A stretch of DNA of 64,000 nucleotides from Collybiopsis luxurians FD-317 M1 (GCA_000827265.1 KN834776.1:432716-496715); one strand, 5' to 3'; positions 10,538-22,972 are shown, numbered from the stretch's first letter. The notes: generated by a model from the sequence alone, not told the origin. Numbers and translations are program-made.

Positions 10538-11570
10538 GATTCATCAAGTGAATGCGTCATCTTGGTTCTCTACTATAAGTCATCTTGGAGGAGCACAGCC
10601 TTGCAGAACGTGTGGAGCTCAAAGATGGCAAGCTTGAGCCGCGAAACTACTTCAAGTTCTGTTACAATGACTCCAGGGGCACTAATTTAGTCGACGGTTG
10701 TCAGGGCTTACATCCTGTCAATGAGCGAATTCAGCAATCCAATTGGATACCTGGCTGCGATCATTGTCTTTCCGCCACTAGCGGGACGGCTCATCTTTGA
10801 CTGAAAAATGTGTATGTTGAAGCGAAAAGATGTAAACGTGTCAAAAAAGGGTGCTTCGTCGCGTATATTAAACAGCTATTGAGCGGCATTAACGCATCCC
10901 CAAGTCCATTTGCAAATCCATTCAAAGTAATTGACTATAAAATGCCTCATCCACCCAGCCCGACCGTTTCAATGACAAAAAATGACTTTGTCGAATGGCT
11001 CGGCCATCAAGATAATGGACTACAAGATGTGCACCGGCCAGCTTCACTGACAAAAGACGGCTTCGTCATGACCGATAGGTTTAGGGATTCCGCAGTTCTG
11101 GAAATCAAGTCACAGTGCAAACCATTGCAACACACAAGCATCGGCGATCAATAGCTCAGCCACTTAAATCCCATTCGTATCACGCCACTGTATCTGTTTT
11201 AATCAATACATAAAATTCAATCCAACTTGATTGAGTCGCAATGGGTCCTAGATTCCTTATCCGGATTCCTAGCATTATGGAGAAACGACAAAGTTTCGTT
11301 CTATGACTTTGTCGTTCGACGGGAAATTAACGACCTTTATGAAGGGTAAACCGAATTGCTGTGATACAGGTAAAATGCAGAGTTGCAGTGCCACCAATCC
11401 CAGGATGCTGCTGTCAGTGAGCTCAGGGAATCATGTTGATCTTTCTCATCTCCCGCGAGCAATGCTTCTGCTGTCGTTGAGTGTATTGATGCGACAAACC
11501 ATTCAATTTTTTTTCTCGTATTCATACAAAGCGGACATACACACTCTCTCTTATCGTACATCGCCATTTC
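10538..11570. other. Intergenic stretch without a supported gene
   Basis: Frames at 10585-10800 and 10810-11154 on the + strand are open but start poorly, have no familiar motif and no splice context. The sequence contains related short words (GACAAAAAATGACTTTGTC, GACAAAAGACGGCTTCGTC, GACAAAGTTTCG) between about 10974 and 11330, perhaps decayed repeats. Confidence 0.35.
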
Positions 11571-13160
11571 CTATGATTCACCCACCTTCTTAATCCCGAC
11601 CACTAGCCGTTCATTCCTCCGCCAAAAATCAACCATAATCTCGGCCAATCGCGTTGGATCATCCTAGAGGGTTCGTGTGTCAGCTGCTAATCTCAGGGGC
11701 CAAAGACAAGAAGACGGATAGCAAATGTCCCATTTCCGGACACCAGATACTCGTAGAGAATAGATCTCTCACCTCATGCAACATATGGCCCGTCCCAGGG
11801 ACCACGATCATCTGAAACTTGCCTTGCATTTGCCCAATCATCAATTCCTTATCTAGCCTATCCGTTCCGGCGAGGACAAGTAGTCGAGCAGTACGAACGC
11901 TTAAGAATGAGCTAGAAAGTCCAAGGAACCAGCCTAGATACGCAAAAAATGTTTAGTATCCCGAAGCCTGGATATAGTGCCATCTGGCACGCACTTTCCC
12001 AATAGGGAGCCGTTGACCGAAGAGTCGTGCGCCAAATAAACGGAGGTACATTTGGAGATGAGCTTTCCGACGGCTTGACAATCGTCGGCACCGAGATTCT
12101 AGCTGAAGTTGCATTTCGAATGGCTTTCGTGGTCACACTATCGGGTAGAATGGTGAACCAAAGAATGCCACAGGAGGAATCAACATACTGCCATTCTACT
12201 GCTTCTTCCACGCTATCGAATCCATCCGGTCGTGCGTTAAGCAAATTATTCATGTGCGGCAATGCATCAATGGCAGAGCCTAGGTAAGCCCGGAACGCCT
12301 TGAGACGGGTCTATGGGTATTTATGTATGGTATCCAAGTACACACCTTCCACTACGTCCAATACAGCGACACCCCCGATTTTGTACTTTTTGTCAAGTAA
12401 CATGGGACATGCTCGGGTAACGATCGAGCCTCCCATGCTATGACCGACGAGCTATTGGCAATTTAGAGCGACGTATAAGCGGCAGGGGGTCGAACCTACG
12501 ATGAGAGTAGGTGATGTTTTGATATCGGGATAGACCGCCTGGATGACGTCCACAAAGTCGTCTACCAGTACGCCTATTGACAGATCTTCATCTGGTGTTT
12601 CCAACGTCGAGACCGTTCGCCCTACAAATTGGTTCAGTGTATCAGTTCTCAAGAGGTAAAAATTTACCTCACCGTGCCGTCTAGCATCTATCGCCAATAC
12701 CCCGCATTCGCCTTTAGACAGATCCGTGATCTCCTTGGCCATACACGCAAAGCTCAAGCCCGAATATCCAGCGCCATGTTGAAGGACCATCACCGTCTGA
12801 TTCGCGCCACTTGGCGCTTCGCCGGGAGGGGTATAATACACCCTACAATCAAGATTTCTCCTTGGTAAAGCCACTTGAACTGCTTGAACAAAGAAACTGG
12901 AAGCCGATATGGAAGAAAAGGCCGGATTTGGTTCCTTTTTTACTTTCTTTCTCCTACCGGAAATTGATGGCCTTCATCAAAGATTAGACGCGTTGCTGCG
13001 AGCAGGTAAAATGCCAGACTTGCATTGCAGGAGGTCCCAGACCGCTGCCTGGCAGTGATCCCAGTGAGTCACCTTCCTCGTCCTCATCGCCGGAAGGAGG
13101 CAGTTCAGCCGGCAATTTAGCAAGACGAGCGCTCAGCGCAGAACGATATAGATCGGACAT
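11571..13160 (-). CDS. PPE1: Protein phosphatase methylesterase 1 (PME-1 / Ppe1), alpha/beta hydrolase
   Basis: This enzyme removes the carboxyl-methyl group from the C-terminal leucine of the PP2A catalytic subunit. The chain begins [17 protein letters not shown] and EDEEGDS, as in fungal homologues. It then has the oxyanion-side motif [13 protein letters not shown], the DARRHG segment, the nucleophile elbow LVGHSMGG (catalytic Ser), [11 protein letters not shown] (catalytic Asp), GQMQGKFQ and GTGHMLHED (catalytic His). It ends KKVGES at 11571. At least seven introns are needed and all phases close. The first (13023-12972, 52 nt) is a GC-AG intron with the perfect donor GCAAGT. The triad is complete, so the gene looks functional. 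Confidence 0.93.
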
Positions 13161-13194
13161 GATGGTAGGAGAAGAAGGGCAGCACTTGGGCGCT

Positions 13195-13455
13195 TCAGCG
13201 TGAGAGACTCTTTCTCCGGCGCTTATCCGACGCGTCCATCAAACGCGTCCATTTACCGATTTCGGTCAAAACGATCATCTCTTTCTTGTCCACGTTAGGA
13301 AGTTTAAATATCGCAACTAGGTTCGATCCAGGACTCAGCGGCTTATCGCCCTCGAACCTACCCACTTTTGTGGTCCGAGTCAGATACAGAGAAAGTAGGT
13401 GCAGAATGACGTTAACGAGCGGGCTATCGCGAGTAGTAAAGCTAATAATTCTCAA
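13195..13455 (-). CDS. Possible small protein or exon, unrecognised
   Basis: An 86-codon frame with a coding-like composition (NLVAIFKLPNVDKKEM, IGKWTRLMD, a basic end) lies just upstream of the methylesterase start and on the same strand. Its apparent first codon is TTG, so it would have to be a 3' exon of a gene that starts further up, in 13477-13700. Here another weak frame overlaps the end of the secreted protein gene. I cannot connect the pieces. Confidence 0.25.
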   Translation of the reverse strand: MRIISFTTRDSPLVNVILHLLSLYLTRTTKVGRFEGDKPLSPGSNLVAIFKLPNVDKKEMIVLTEIGKWTRLMDASDKRRRKSLSR

Positions 13456-13594
13456 CGTAAATTAACAGACACGCATCTATTCCATCGCTGACCTGGCTGA
13501 AAGACGATAGATCCCTGAAAATAGCTCCAGATAAGCAAAAGCCTCCCTTCGGATTAGAACGAATATACCGATAAACTGAACATCAAAAATCGTT

Positions 13595-14262
13595 TTAGAA
13601 TCTTTGCCAAAGTACTTTACCATTCCAGCTCTTGATAAACGATCCTCTATCGCTTCCTTTCCCAACAGCCATCGCAGACAATGGCATATGCTCGTCAATC
13701 TTCAGCCGTATATCTTCTTTTAGCTTGCGCTCAATGGTGAACTCGAGCTTGTCTTTGTTGGCAGTCAGCTGGTTATCCAAGCACAAAACCTCAACGTCAG
13801 TCGGAAGACCCAACTCTTCCGCTGCCGCTCGAAAAAGGGTATTAGCCTTTGTATTAATCTCATGAGCGGCTTTCGTGTCATACACCTGGACTTTGGCGTC
13901 CAGGGAGGAATTTGTAGGAGGGTTAAACATGTTCAATGCTTCTGCTGGGATATGATGGGTGCCTGGCCGAACATTGGCTTTGCGGTTTGGTCGCTCATCG
14001 AAATAGCCAAGTAGGACAACTTTTCCCTTCTATCGGTATGTCAACAGAATGCTATAAAATGCCTGTCATCGGATCACTTACCGCAGGCTCCGGAGCGTAT
14101 GAGATTGGCACTTTCACCTAAAGAAAATCAATCGACATAGTCAGTGTAAAAAAGACATATCAACAAAACCCTCACTCCTCCTGGGGACGTGCGCCCTCCT
14201 GCAGGTATCGCTAACGCAGCAGATACGAAACTAAAAAGAATGCATATTGAAGTCCAACGCAT
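13595..14262 (-). CDS. Small secreted protein, paralogue 1
   Basis: ATG at 14262 opens a signal peptide (MRWTSICILFSFVSAALA). Two introns follow at the same places as in the paralogue starting at 16313: after the codons for TSPGG and after the short exon VKVPISYAPEPA. The last exon carries KGKVVLLGYFDERPN, the shared HHIPAEALNMF, NTLFRAAAEELGLP, IDEHMPLSAMAVGKG and SFIKSWNGK, ending at 13595. Length is about 160 residues. The family is not one I can name. The pair differ at roughly half of the positions, so the duplication is old. The protein is probably exported to the cell surface or medium. Confidence 0.75.
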
Positions 14263-14396
14263 TACAACAGAGAGACGGATAATTCAAACGGTTACGCTTT
14301 AGACGATTTAAGGAGAAAGCCTTCGACCAGCAAAGACGAACCTGCACAGCAGACTGGGTGGTAGTGGGAGCCCTCACTCCACGCTTCTTATATGCG

Positions 14397-14404
14397 TAAC
14401 AGCT
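14397..14404 (-). promoter_or_regulatory. TATA-like box of secreted paralogue 1
   Basis: CATATAAG on the minus strand, about 135 bp before the ATG at 14262. The sister gene has a similar box at a similar distance, which supports it. Confidence 0.35.
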
Positions 14405-14837
14405 TGTATCTTTTTCTCTCGGCCCCCGACCTCCGTTGACATGCCGATCAGCAAATTATCGTATGTAAGATAAAAATGCGAATGGGAAGGAAAAAAGGGA
14501 GAGAAAATCGGTTCGGGGCTAGAACGGAGTTCTTTTTGCTTGAATTCTGACGATGACTCGAGAAACGAAACTGCGTACTCCTTTACAATTCGCGAGCCTT
14601 GGGCAATCCGTATTCCGAAGTATGAAACACGTTTCGAATGACTTGCCTCTAAATCCCTCAAAGGTTTGCTCCGAATTCAGAAATTCGGAGATGCTTATCT
14701 GAATTGAATCATTTCGAGCTTCTGATCCTTGAAAGATCGATGAGCAGGGTGGCTCATATTCAGGGCCAAAGTTTGCCAACGTAAAAAGAAGGTACGAATC
14801 GCAGTGTCTACAACGAAAGTGGAGGAGAGTCTACAAG

Positions 14838-15000
14838 CTTACACTTGATAAAGCGTTTGACCTTTTTTATCCTTAATCCACGATCCTTTCCCATTACCTT
14901 TCCCCATAGCCAAGCCAGTCACCGGCATGTGTGCTTCAATCTCCAGCGATTTCGAGTTATCCGTTTTTCCAGTAATTGTGAATTTGACGCTGAACTGTCT
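14838..15000 (-). pseudogene. C-terminal fragment of a third secreted paralogue
   Basis: On the minus strand this reads VKFTITGKTDN, EAHMPVTGLAMGKG, GSWIKDKKGQTLYQV and a stop. It is very close to the end of the gene at 15643-16313. No matching signal-peptide exon or N-terminal half is found between 15000 and 15640; a different open frame (14999-15307) lies there instead. The copy is therefore either truncated or has had its 5' part replaced. Confidence 0.6.
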
Positions 15001-15642
15001 ACTTCAAAAGTATTAATATGTATGCTTTACAAATGACTCTACTTCGACGGTCTGTAGTCGTTCCTCCGGTTTCTTTCACAGAACTAAAGTGTGAGTTCAA
15101 ATTCCGAACTTGCACGCAGGTTTGGAGGGGTTCACTTTCGCAAGCAGATTCTATATGGGTCAGCCTGCGGCTTCCGCGAGAAGATTCAACAGGGACAGGT
15201 CCGCCAATCGGGGCCACTACTAATGGGTGACATATATAGCGGATAAATACTTCAGGAAAAGGTCGTAAAAATTGGTCACGCCTACAGTCCGAGCACAAAC
15301 AGCTCAACGTATCTCTGGGACCTAGAGTCAGAACATGAAAAATGAGATTGAGCCTCTGCCCGACCTTGCAGCTCGTATAGTAATATTTATTTCATCCTTA
15401 GTCCGAAAACCTAAAAAACGGGTCCGGTGTCTGTTTTTGGGCCCGATGGAAATGGATTTTTCGGCGGGTAGTTCATCGTCCTCAATTCATTTTTAATCAA
15501 ATCTCGCCGACTTCAACTTAGCCATTGTTCCCAAATTACGCGCAACTCTGATAGTCTGCCAACCTAAGGGGGAAAGTTCTTTATGGTTCATATTGTCTAC
15601 TGCTACTAAAAGCCCAGACCGAAGGATACAACGCAATCGGGT

Positions 15643-16313
15643 TTAAGCCTTATAAAGCGTTTGACCACTTTTATCCTTAATCCACGATCCTTTCTCATTT
15701 CCCTTCCCCATAGCCAGCCCAGTCAATGGCATCTGCGTATCAATCTTGAGTGGCGTCTCCTTATCCATCTTCCCAGTAATCGTGAATTTAACCCTGTCCG
15801 CACTAGCGACAATCTGCAGGTTACCCGTAAACAAGACCTGAACATCGGCGGGAAGACCGAGTTTCTTTGCTGCCGCTCTCATGAGGGTGTTGGCTTTGTT
15901 ATTGGGTTCGGTGACGGCTTGGGGGTCGTAAGTCGCGACCGACGCGTCTAACGAGAAATTGACCGCGGGTGGGAACGTGTTCAACGCTTCAGCAGGGAGG
16001 TGATGTTTATCAGACTTGACATTCGTGTCAGCGTTCGTCGGTCCGTCGACCTTGCCGAGCAAGATACATTTTCGCTGAGAGTTAAAAGGATTAGTGAGTG
16101 ATTCTGAATGCTTGATTGCTATCGTCATACTCACTTCAGGTCCCGGAGCTTTCGCTGCAGGTACTTTAGGCTAGAGTAATAGACGTCGTACGAAGCCCAA
16201 AGAGAGATCAATATGATTAAACTCACTCCCCCTGGAGATACATTCCCTGATATAGGAGATGCCAATGCCGCAGATGCGAGACCGAGTAGAATATAAATCG
16301 AAGTGAAGCGCAT
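15643..16313 (-). CDS. Small secreted protein, paralogue 2
   Basis: ATG at 16313 opens the signal peptide MRFTSIYILLGLASAALA, with cleavage expected after ALA. Exon 1 ends after NVSPGG. Exon 2 is PKVPAAKAPGPE. Exon 3 reads RKCILLGKVDGPTN, KHHLPAEALNTFPP, NTLMRAAAKKLGLPADVQ, VKFTITGKMDKETP, MPLTGLAMGKG and GSWIKDKSGQTLYKA, with a stop at 15643. Both introns are GT-AG and all phases are 0. Length is about 170 residues. No known domain is recognised. Confidence 0.8.
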
Positions 16314-16455
16314 TATGGGACGGTCGATGGCCGGAGTTGGAAAGAGGAGGATAAATGAGATAGTTATACCGAGAATGAAAGGGAAAGAGTCTTTGGCCAG
16401 CAAAGACGATACTTGCACAGCAGGTTAGAAAAAGCCTCCCTCTCGTCCTCAGCTA

Positions 16456-16465
16456 CTTTATATAT
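16456..16465 (-). promoter_or_regulatory. TATA-like box of secreted paralogue 2
   Basis: ATATATAAAG on the minus strand about 145 bp before the ATG at 16313, placed like the box of paralogue 1. Confidence 0.4.
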
Positions 16466-16469
16466 CTGA

Positions 16470-17547
16470 ATCTCGTGGGCTTGATGATCCTCGATAATCA
16501 TCAAATTCGGAAAAAAGATACGGCAGACCACCCTGGATAATATTCAGGCTAAATTCGCTCATGGATCTGAACCAACTGAATATCGTCGACTTACCTCCGA
16601 TGTTGGAAAATTCCGGGAAATATAATTGCATACCTCTTCACTTGGGGAATTTCTCCGGCAGATAGGTAACTACAAAGCGGTGGTAAGTTGGTGAGAATCC
16701 GGCATGGCGAGGTGGTGCAGGTTCAGACACGTTACGGTTTCCCACAAGTCAAAGCAAGCTTTACGTGTCGCTTTCTGTGACAATTTTTAAAGATCAAAAC
16801 GGCGAGGCTGGGTATGAACCATTCGACCGTAAAGGCATACCCCCTCAGTGAACTGGAGTGTACTAACACAATTAACACTACCCGATCTTCTCGGCTTCAG
16901 CTCATTACGCACTGAAAGGGTCCATCTTTCGGTTGCTGTTATAATGTATTGCTGATACTTATCTCAGAGTCTCCCTCGGTTAAGGTGAGATTCTGTTCAT
17001 ACAGATATTTACCGAACAACTGTTGACACTCTCTTCAATTGCCGCTCACTACATTCTATGGATCTCATCAACTGTCCACTTATTGCGAATAGGCTACTAT
17101 TCGGATCTATCAATAATCTGCCAGGGGAAACTAGGATTGGAAAATACCCATCGGTTTGCCCCTCTATTCGATGTAAGCTTCACTAGACCCGATATTATTT
17201 CGACTACATACTAATGATAAAAGTATGGTTAGCTTGAGGTTCCATCGAGCGATGAAGAACCGAAACCTACAGAACAACACTGATTAGGCATTCAGGGATA
17301 GCTTTGTGTACTGTACCTGATACACATCCGATCAGCGTGGGTCAATGCAAGAGCCCAATCTAACCAACGAAAGCGCTGCTTCAGACTTGCCGTCGGGGCG
17401 GCATTTTGAGCTTCTGATAATTCAGTCATCGAAAACATTAAAAGAATTGTTTACTTGATACAATGAAAGCACATCTCGTATAAATGTACGCCATTCACCA
17501 CATGAAGAAACCATCTATTTCTTTTCTTTCTGTTATTTCAAGGCGAC
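16470..17547. other. Divergent intergenic region
   Basis: Between the secreted protein (-) and the transporter (+). Only short frames are present (for example 17023-17214) without motif or splice support. It presumably contains both promoters. Confidence 0.4.
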
Positions 17548-19273
17548 ATGCAGACTCCTCTACCCAAACGTCAAATTTTTCTGACGCTGTTAATTCGGCT
17601 ATCCGAGCCAACAACTGCTATGGTTATTTACCCATTTATTATCAAAGCCGTACAAAGAACTGGAATCACTCAAGGGGACGAAAAAAGAACGGGTTATTAT
17701 TCTGGGATCATCGTACGCGCTCCCGAACCTTGCTTACATCATGATATATTCTGACTGACTCTACTTAGGAATCACTCTTTTTCATTTCGGAATCTCTTTT
17801 AGCGTACCATGCTGGTCGAGCGTCTGATTTTTATGGAAGAAGGCCGTTCCTTTTGATCGGTCCTTTTGGGCTTTCCATTGCGATGGTATTATTTGGGCTT
17901 TCCAGGTCATTCTGGAGCATGGTCATTGCAAGGATCTTGATGGGCGTATTCAATGGGAACATCGGCGTCTCAAAGACCGTAATAGCTGAAGTGTGCATTG
18001 CTCGTTAATGGGGATTCCATATTCTCTGACTAATCAAGTCATTTATAGTCTACAGATGATACAAATAGAGCCGATGCTTTTACGTTGTTGCCCCTGGTTT
18101 GGACGACAGGAACGGTGATAGGGTAAAGAAGCATTCTAAAGTGTTTCTTTGATTGCTAAATCTGAAGCTTAGTTTCGCCCTCGGAGGAGTCCTTGTGGAC
18201 CCTGCTAGGACATGGCCATTTATCTTCGGAAAAATCTCCTTCTTCGAGAGGTACCCCTGGTTCTTGCCCTGTTTTGCTGCAGGCCTACTCCCTTTTTGTG
18301 CATTTGCATTGTCTTGCTGGGGGTTGAAAGAGGTGATTCTCGCAGTAATACCTTGATCATTATTATCCCTGCTTATTACCCTCATTCGTAGACCCTTCCA
18401 ACGAAAGCCACAGCACAAAAGTCATCTCCCTCGCTCCTGCTAAACAATGCAGAAGCAACACCGTCTTACGGTTCCATTCAAGATGAACCTACGATGCCCC
18501 TCCTCCCCGCCCAAGCCCCTCCTACCACTCTATCCCTCTTGTCGGACTCGCATCTGAGGATAACCCTCCTCAGCGGAGGATTCTTTGCCTTCACTGAAGT
18601 GTCGTACACAGCTCTTCTCCCTCTCATCTACTCAACCTCTATCCCTCTCGGCGGGCTGGGATTCTCGCCATATCAGATCGGCTTGATTATGGGGGCCTTT
18701 GGAATTTTCAATGGATTCTGGAATTGGGTGGTACTTAGGAGGTTCCTTAAGAAGGCCGGAGCTCGTAAGACATTTATCTTTTGCTACACTCTCTTCTTGG
18801 TTCACTTTTCGTTGCTGTGGGCATTACGCGAAGTCGCGTCGTATTCGGGAGAGGTGACACCTTTGGTTTGGGCGTTGCTTGCCTTTCAACTTTTCGTCTC
18901 CACGGCGATCAGTACAGGTTATAGTAAGATCCCTGCAATCTTTTGCTCAACGTACCTCTACTTATGAAATTTTGTTGCTTGCGGTTAACCGTACTTTTTG
19001 AATTTGGATATAGATGCAATTTACTTGATGATCGTGGAGACTGCTCCGCCGAATGCTCTAGGGTCCGCCAACGGCCTGGCACAGATGGTATCTTCTGGTG
19101 CGAGAGGTTTTGCACCGGTGTTTGCGTCCTCTTTTTTTTCGTATTCACTGGAGTCGAGAATGGTCAGGGGTCATTTGGTCGAGGTTGTGCTGATAGGGTT
19201 TACCGTTGGAGGGGTGTATTGTCTGTTGAGGTTGACTTTTTCTTTCAGTGGTACTCCCTTCATGACTAAGTGA
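17548..19273 (+). CDS. Major facilitator superfamily transporter (DHA1-like, ZIF/tetracycline-type)
   Basis: ATG at 17548 (MQTPLPKRQ) is chosen because the first helix (LLIRLSEPTTAMVIYPFI) follows directly, as in fungal relatives. Exons then give ESLFFISESLLAYHAGRASD and FYGRRPFLLIGPFGLS (the loop 2-3 motif), MGVFNGNIGVSKTVIAE (the loop 4-5 region), STDDTNRADAFTLLP and FALGGVLVDPARTWP. A variable cytoplasmic loop follows, then LRITLLSGGFFAFTEVSY, YQIGLIMGAFGIFNGF, AIYLMIVETAPPNALGSANG and the last helices, ending PFMTK. Introns are GT-AG and every join I checked is in phase. About 12 membrane segments are predicted by eye, so the protein acts as a plasma- or vacuolar-membrane exporter. The substrate is unknown. 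Confidence 0.88.
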
Positions 19274-19959
19274 TCCCTCGTTTATTAACAGATCCAGCAC
19301 CAGTCGTGGTACCTGAAGGGGGCGGCTGAAACGAGTGAAGTGTATCACGTATCAAACAGAATGCAGAATGTGTTAGACTCGCCGGCCATTCGCGGAACAT
19401 TGTTTTGATACAAATGATTGGCTGGTGTCGAGCCTAACTGGCTCACTCAATGCAAGTTTTGAAAAATCTGTCCGCACTAACGCAATGGATGGAACCTGAT
19501 GAAACTCGCTCAGAGACGAACCGAACAAATCTAACAATTTCAGGAAAGGACAAAACTCAGGTTGCCAAAAGTGCTTCTTCGATAGGGACAAGAGAGACAG
19601 ATACACGACTATCCCGTTTGTCGTCCAATAGTTGGTGAGGTGACGAAAAGTTTTGGCGAGTGATTTGATTTGCCACTTCAACTTCAGATACTTCCCGCAA
19701 ATGCTCTCGAGAATAGGTCGACAGCGAGTCGGTTAAACTGAACGTCGACGGGAGCATCAATTCTGGAACGTTAACGTTGTGGAAATGTATTTCCGATCAA
19801 ATGGCTCGAAAACGGCGAAAACGGCTCAAGGGAGACGAGCAAAAACCTACAAAATTGATACCTTGAGAGCATCCTTATTTGAACCTGCGAATGACGACGG
19901 TGAGAAAACCAACTTATGGCGTGTCCTTTCCCCGTACCTACACTACTCGCTGCAGGGGA
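19274..19959. other. Intergenic stretch without a supported gene
   Basis: Short antisense-overlapping frames only. The end of this stretch enters the duplicated segment described below. Confidence 0.4.
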
Positions 19960-20279
19960 CAATTCGAGTCCTTAGCATGCAACCTATTATCTCTACTGGT
20001 CTTGCTGACCTGACATACTGTATATTGTAACATCTGCATATTCAATCAAGCATTGCAGTGATCCCTACACTTGATAGTAGATTATGTAAAGAAACACGAA
20101 TAACTGTTCCTCGTTCGCACCTTTTCAAACTTGACTGCGTGCAGTTCTGTAGCCAAGTTCTACCATAACTACATTTCAGAGGCATTCTAGCTAGGATATT
20201 CTGAATCCAAGCGAAACGAAGCACCGTGGATAATCGAGTAAACGAGCCGCTGACTATGCACGGAAGAAAAGAAAGACCA

Positions 20280-21129
20280 TTAACTGGCATGACCTGTGCC
20301 AGGGGTGCGCAGAGCTTTTTTTGATAAAAGTTTACTGAATTCAACCATGACCGAAGACGTGCGATTGGGATCCATCTGACCTATGATAGTCGAGATCTGG
20401 GTAAGAATGATCTGATCCGTGACTGTGCTACGGTCAAAGTCGTGTAGAACTCCACAGACTGTATCAGAGTCTTCCCAGCGGACAAGAGCATTGATCATGT
20501 TTATGTCGCCATGAAGAATCCCGGCTTTTTCATAGAGCCATTCGTGGCCTATCGGGCAGAACATTATCACTACAGCACATCGTATCAATAAGTGAGAATG
20601 ACTCGCCCTGAAACATGTCGTAGATTACTTGAGCAAGTTGCATGTCGATTTTCAAAGAGTCGATAGATTGAAGTGCACCTGGGATCACAGCACGAAGAAC
20701 GCCATGGGGACGTCCATTCAAGAATGGGACCCATTTCTCGTAACGATCTGTTTGGGTTGAACCGCGACCAAAAGGAACAACGCAAAAGCCTGCTTGCTGC
20801 CCTGATGAGGAACAGGAGGGTCCAGCCTTATCCACTTCCAGACACGCCTTAATGATTTCGTGCTCGAGATTGCGCGTCGTGTTGTTGAAGCTGTACTTAA
20901 ACAGCGATTTCACCGCAATACCGGATTTGCAATCTCCACAATCATCATTCTCGTCGTACCGGGAGTTTAGATCCATTACAACAAGATTCAGAGAGTGCCG
21001 GAAATAGTGGAGATGATAGTGTCGAGGGATATTGCCGTTAATCAGAGCCGCTCGTGGAGGGAAAGGCTTAAAGTCAAAATGCCCTAAGATGAGAGCAGAT
21101 AACAACACGTGCAATTGTTCACACGCCAC
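20280..21129 (-). CDS. FunK1-like protein kinase fragment, copy 1
   Basis: The exon 21129-20607 and the exon 20548-20280 join through a 58-nt GC-AG intron (donor GCGAGT). The second exon contains a catalytic loop, LHGDINMINALVRWED, with the HxD Asp and the following Asn, and a DFD metal motif in VLHDFDRS. This spacing is that of the fungal FunK1 kinases (LHRDIS..N in typical members). The segment that should follow DFD, with the activation loop and the C-lobe, is missing, and the reading ends soon after. The N-terminal boundary is uncertain because the first codon is GTG and an upstream exon may exist. It is likely a truncated, possibly inactive kinase. Confidence 0.6.
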
Positions 21130-21199
21130 ATGCGCGTCGTTTTCCTAGCGACAAGTATCTTTACTATGAATCACTTCAAAGGCTATTGGAATGTACGGG

Positions 21200-21480
21200 C
21201 CACAAGTCTTCATGCTAACTCTCACTCAAACATCGTTCAATCCGATTCGGTAGCACTTGCTAAGCATGTTTGCCGCACGTTCAAATCAGATCGTAGTCGT
21301 TTGTGTGCAACAGACTCTTGAGTACACTAGATACTGGAGTGTTGCTACCATAATAATCAAGACTGGAGATGAATTGCAGTCAGATGTGGAAAAAACTATT
21401 CCATGAAAACCCAGGCTGGGAAGCAAGGGGCAGCAAGTTATTAACACTAGAACCTGCGAGTGAGTATCGTCAAAGGCTGG
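21200..21480 (-). pseudogene. Remnant of the last exons of a seven-helix membrane protein gene
   Basis: On the minus strand this matches the last two exons of the gene at 22973-24304, for example TGCAACAGACTCTTGAGTAC against TGCAACTGGCCAATCTATCC and the shared GTGAGTATCGTCA intron edge. No long frame remains. Confidence 0.5.
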
Positions 21481-21915
21481 CCTAAAGAGTACCCATCCAC
21501 AAACCCAGATCTCGCTGATATTATCCGCAATTTGTTGTCCAAAGTTCTAAGCCAAGAGACGAACCGAGCGAAACTGAAAATTTTGGAAAACTCGGCCGTA
21601 GCTTTTACGCACAACTCGCCACACGAACACTTCGAGTCCTAAGTATCGCAATATTCCCTCTCTATCAGTCTCGCTGACCTACCATACATTGTATTCGCCA
21701 GATATTCAAACAAGTTAAAGTATTGCAGTTATTAGATTCTATAAAGATATCCCTCACTGTTCGCATCGACTGTACGCAGTTCTATAGCCAAATTCTACCG
21801 TAACAACATTTCAGGGACATTCTAGGCGGGAGATCCTGAATCCAAGCAAAATGTAGCTCCGCGGACCATCGAGTGAACTAACCGCTGCCAACGGACGGAG
21901 GGAAGAAAAAAGCTA

Positions 21916-22840
21916 TCAGCTAGCAGGATTGGTGGAGTGGTGCTCATTTTGCACCTCATCCATAACAACATCCTCATTCTCGGCATCAGATGCCTCCATT
22001 TCGGCCTCCGTGAGGGTGCTTTCTGATAGGACTTTATAGAATCCCGCCATGACCAAAGACGTGCCATCGGGATCGAGTTGACATATGATAGTTGAGATTT
22101 GGGTGTGAATGATCCGATCCATTACTGTGCTACGGTCAAAGTCGTGCAGAAATCCACGAATTCTTTTAGAGCATTCCCAACGGAAGAGAATGGTGCTTAA
22201 GGTAATTTCACCATGAACCATACCGCTGTGATGGAACGGTTTGAGGGCTGTCGAGCAACAGCTATCGAAACGGCACATCGTATGAAAATGAATGACTTGC
22301 CTCGAATTACGTCACTGAGCACTCTGATGATGTGCGCGCCCATTTTTAAAGACGTGAAGGCTTGAAGTGCGCCTGGGATTACAGTACGAAGAATTCCATG
22401 GGCTGATCCTTTGAAAAATGGAGCCCATTTCTCGTTAAGATCTGTTTTGGCTGGACCTAGACCAAAAGGAAGAAAGCAAAAGCTCGCTTGCTGCACTGAC
22501 GAGGTCGAGCAAGGTGGTCCATCCTTATCAAGTGCCAGGTACGCCTCAATGATCTCGCGCTCAAATCCCTCGTCGTACTGTTGAAGTTGAACTTGTGAAG
22601 TAATCCCACGGAATCTGTGGAGCAGCCATCCTCGTCGTATAGGAAGCATAGATCCATTAGAGCAAGATGCGAAGAGTGCTGGAGTAAAGAGTAACGATAT
22701 TTTCGAGAAAAACTGCCGTCAACGGTCAATCGGAATCGCTTGTGGGAAGACTTGAAAATTAGAGATGAGAACAGATAACGGCACGTGCAGTCGTTCACAC
22801 GCCAGCCACTCTGTCTTCCCTTGACGATAGATACTAACAT
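21916..22840 (-). pseudogene. FunK1-like kinase fragment, copy 2, frameshifted
   Basis: This is the paralogue of the kinase at 20280-21129. The first part reads MDLCFLYDEDG and KFNFNSTTRD in one frame, and EREIIEAYLALDKDGPP in the next. Aligned to copy 1 (NNTTRNLEHEIIKA), one base is missing inside the GGGATTTGAGCGCGAG stretch near 22558. Downstream a GC-AG intron (GCAAGT donor, ACAG acceptor) leads to FHHSGMVHGEITLSTILFRW and FLHDFDRSTVMD, where HGE replaces the catalytic HxD. Both the frameshift and the lost Asp argue against kinase activity. The acidic C-terminus (ASDAENEDVVMDE) is specific to this copy. Confidence 0.65.
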
Positions 22841-22972
22841 AGGCCCTTCGAGAATGTACAGTTCACAGGCCTTTGTACTACTTCATACATCTCATCACTG
22901 ATTCTTCCAAATCGAATGGCATATATAATGAAAAAGAAGCAACAAACGGAGCAATATACATCGTCGATATCA

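Noticed and set aside
13310..13340. GGTTCGATCC resembling a tRNA T-loop
   Set aside because: No matching acceptor stem, D-arm or anticodon arm around it.
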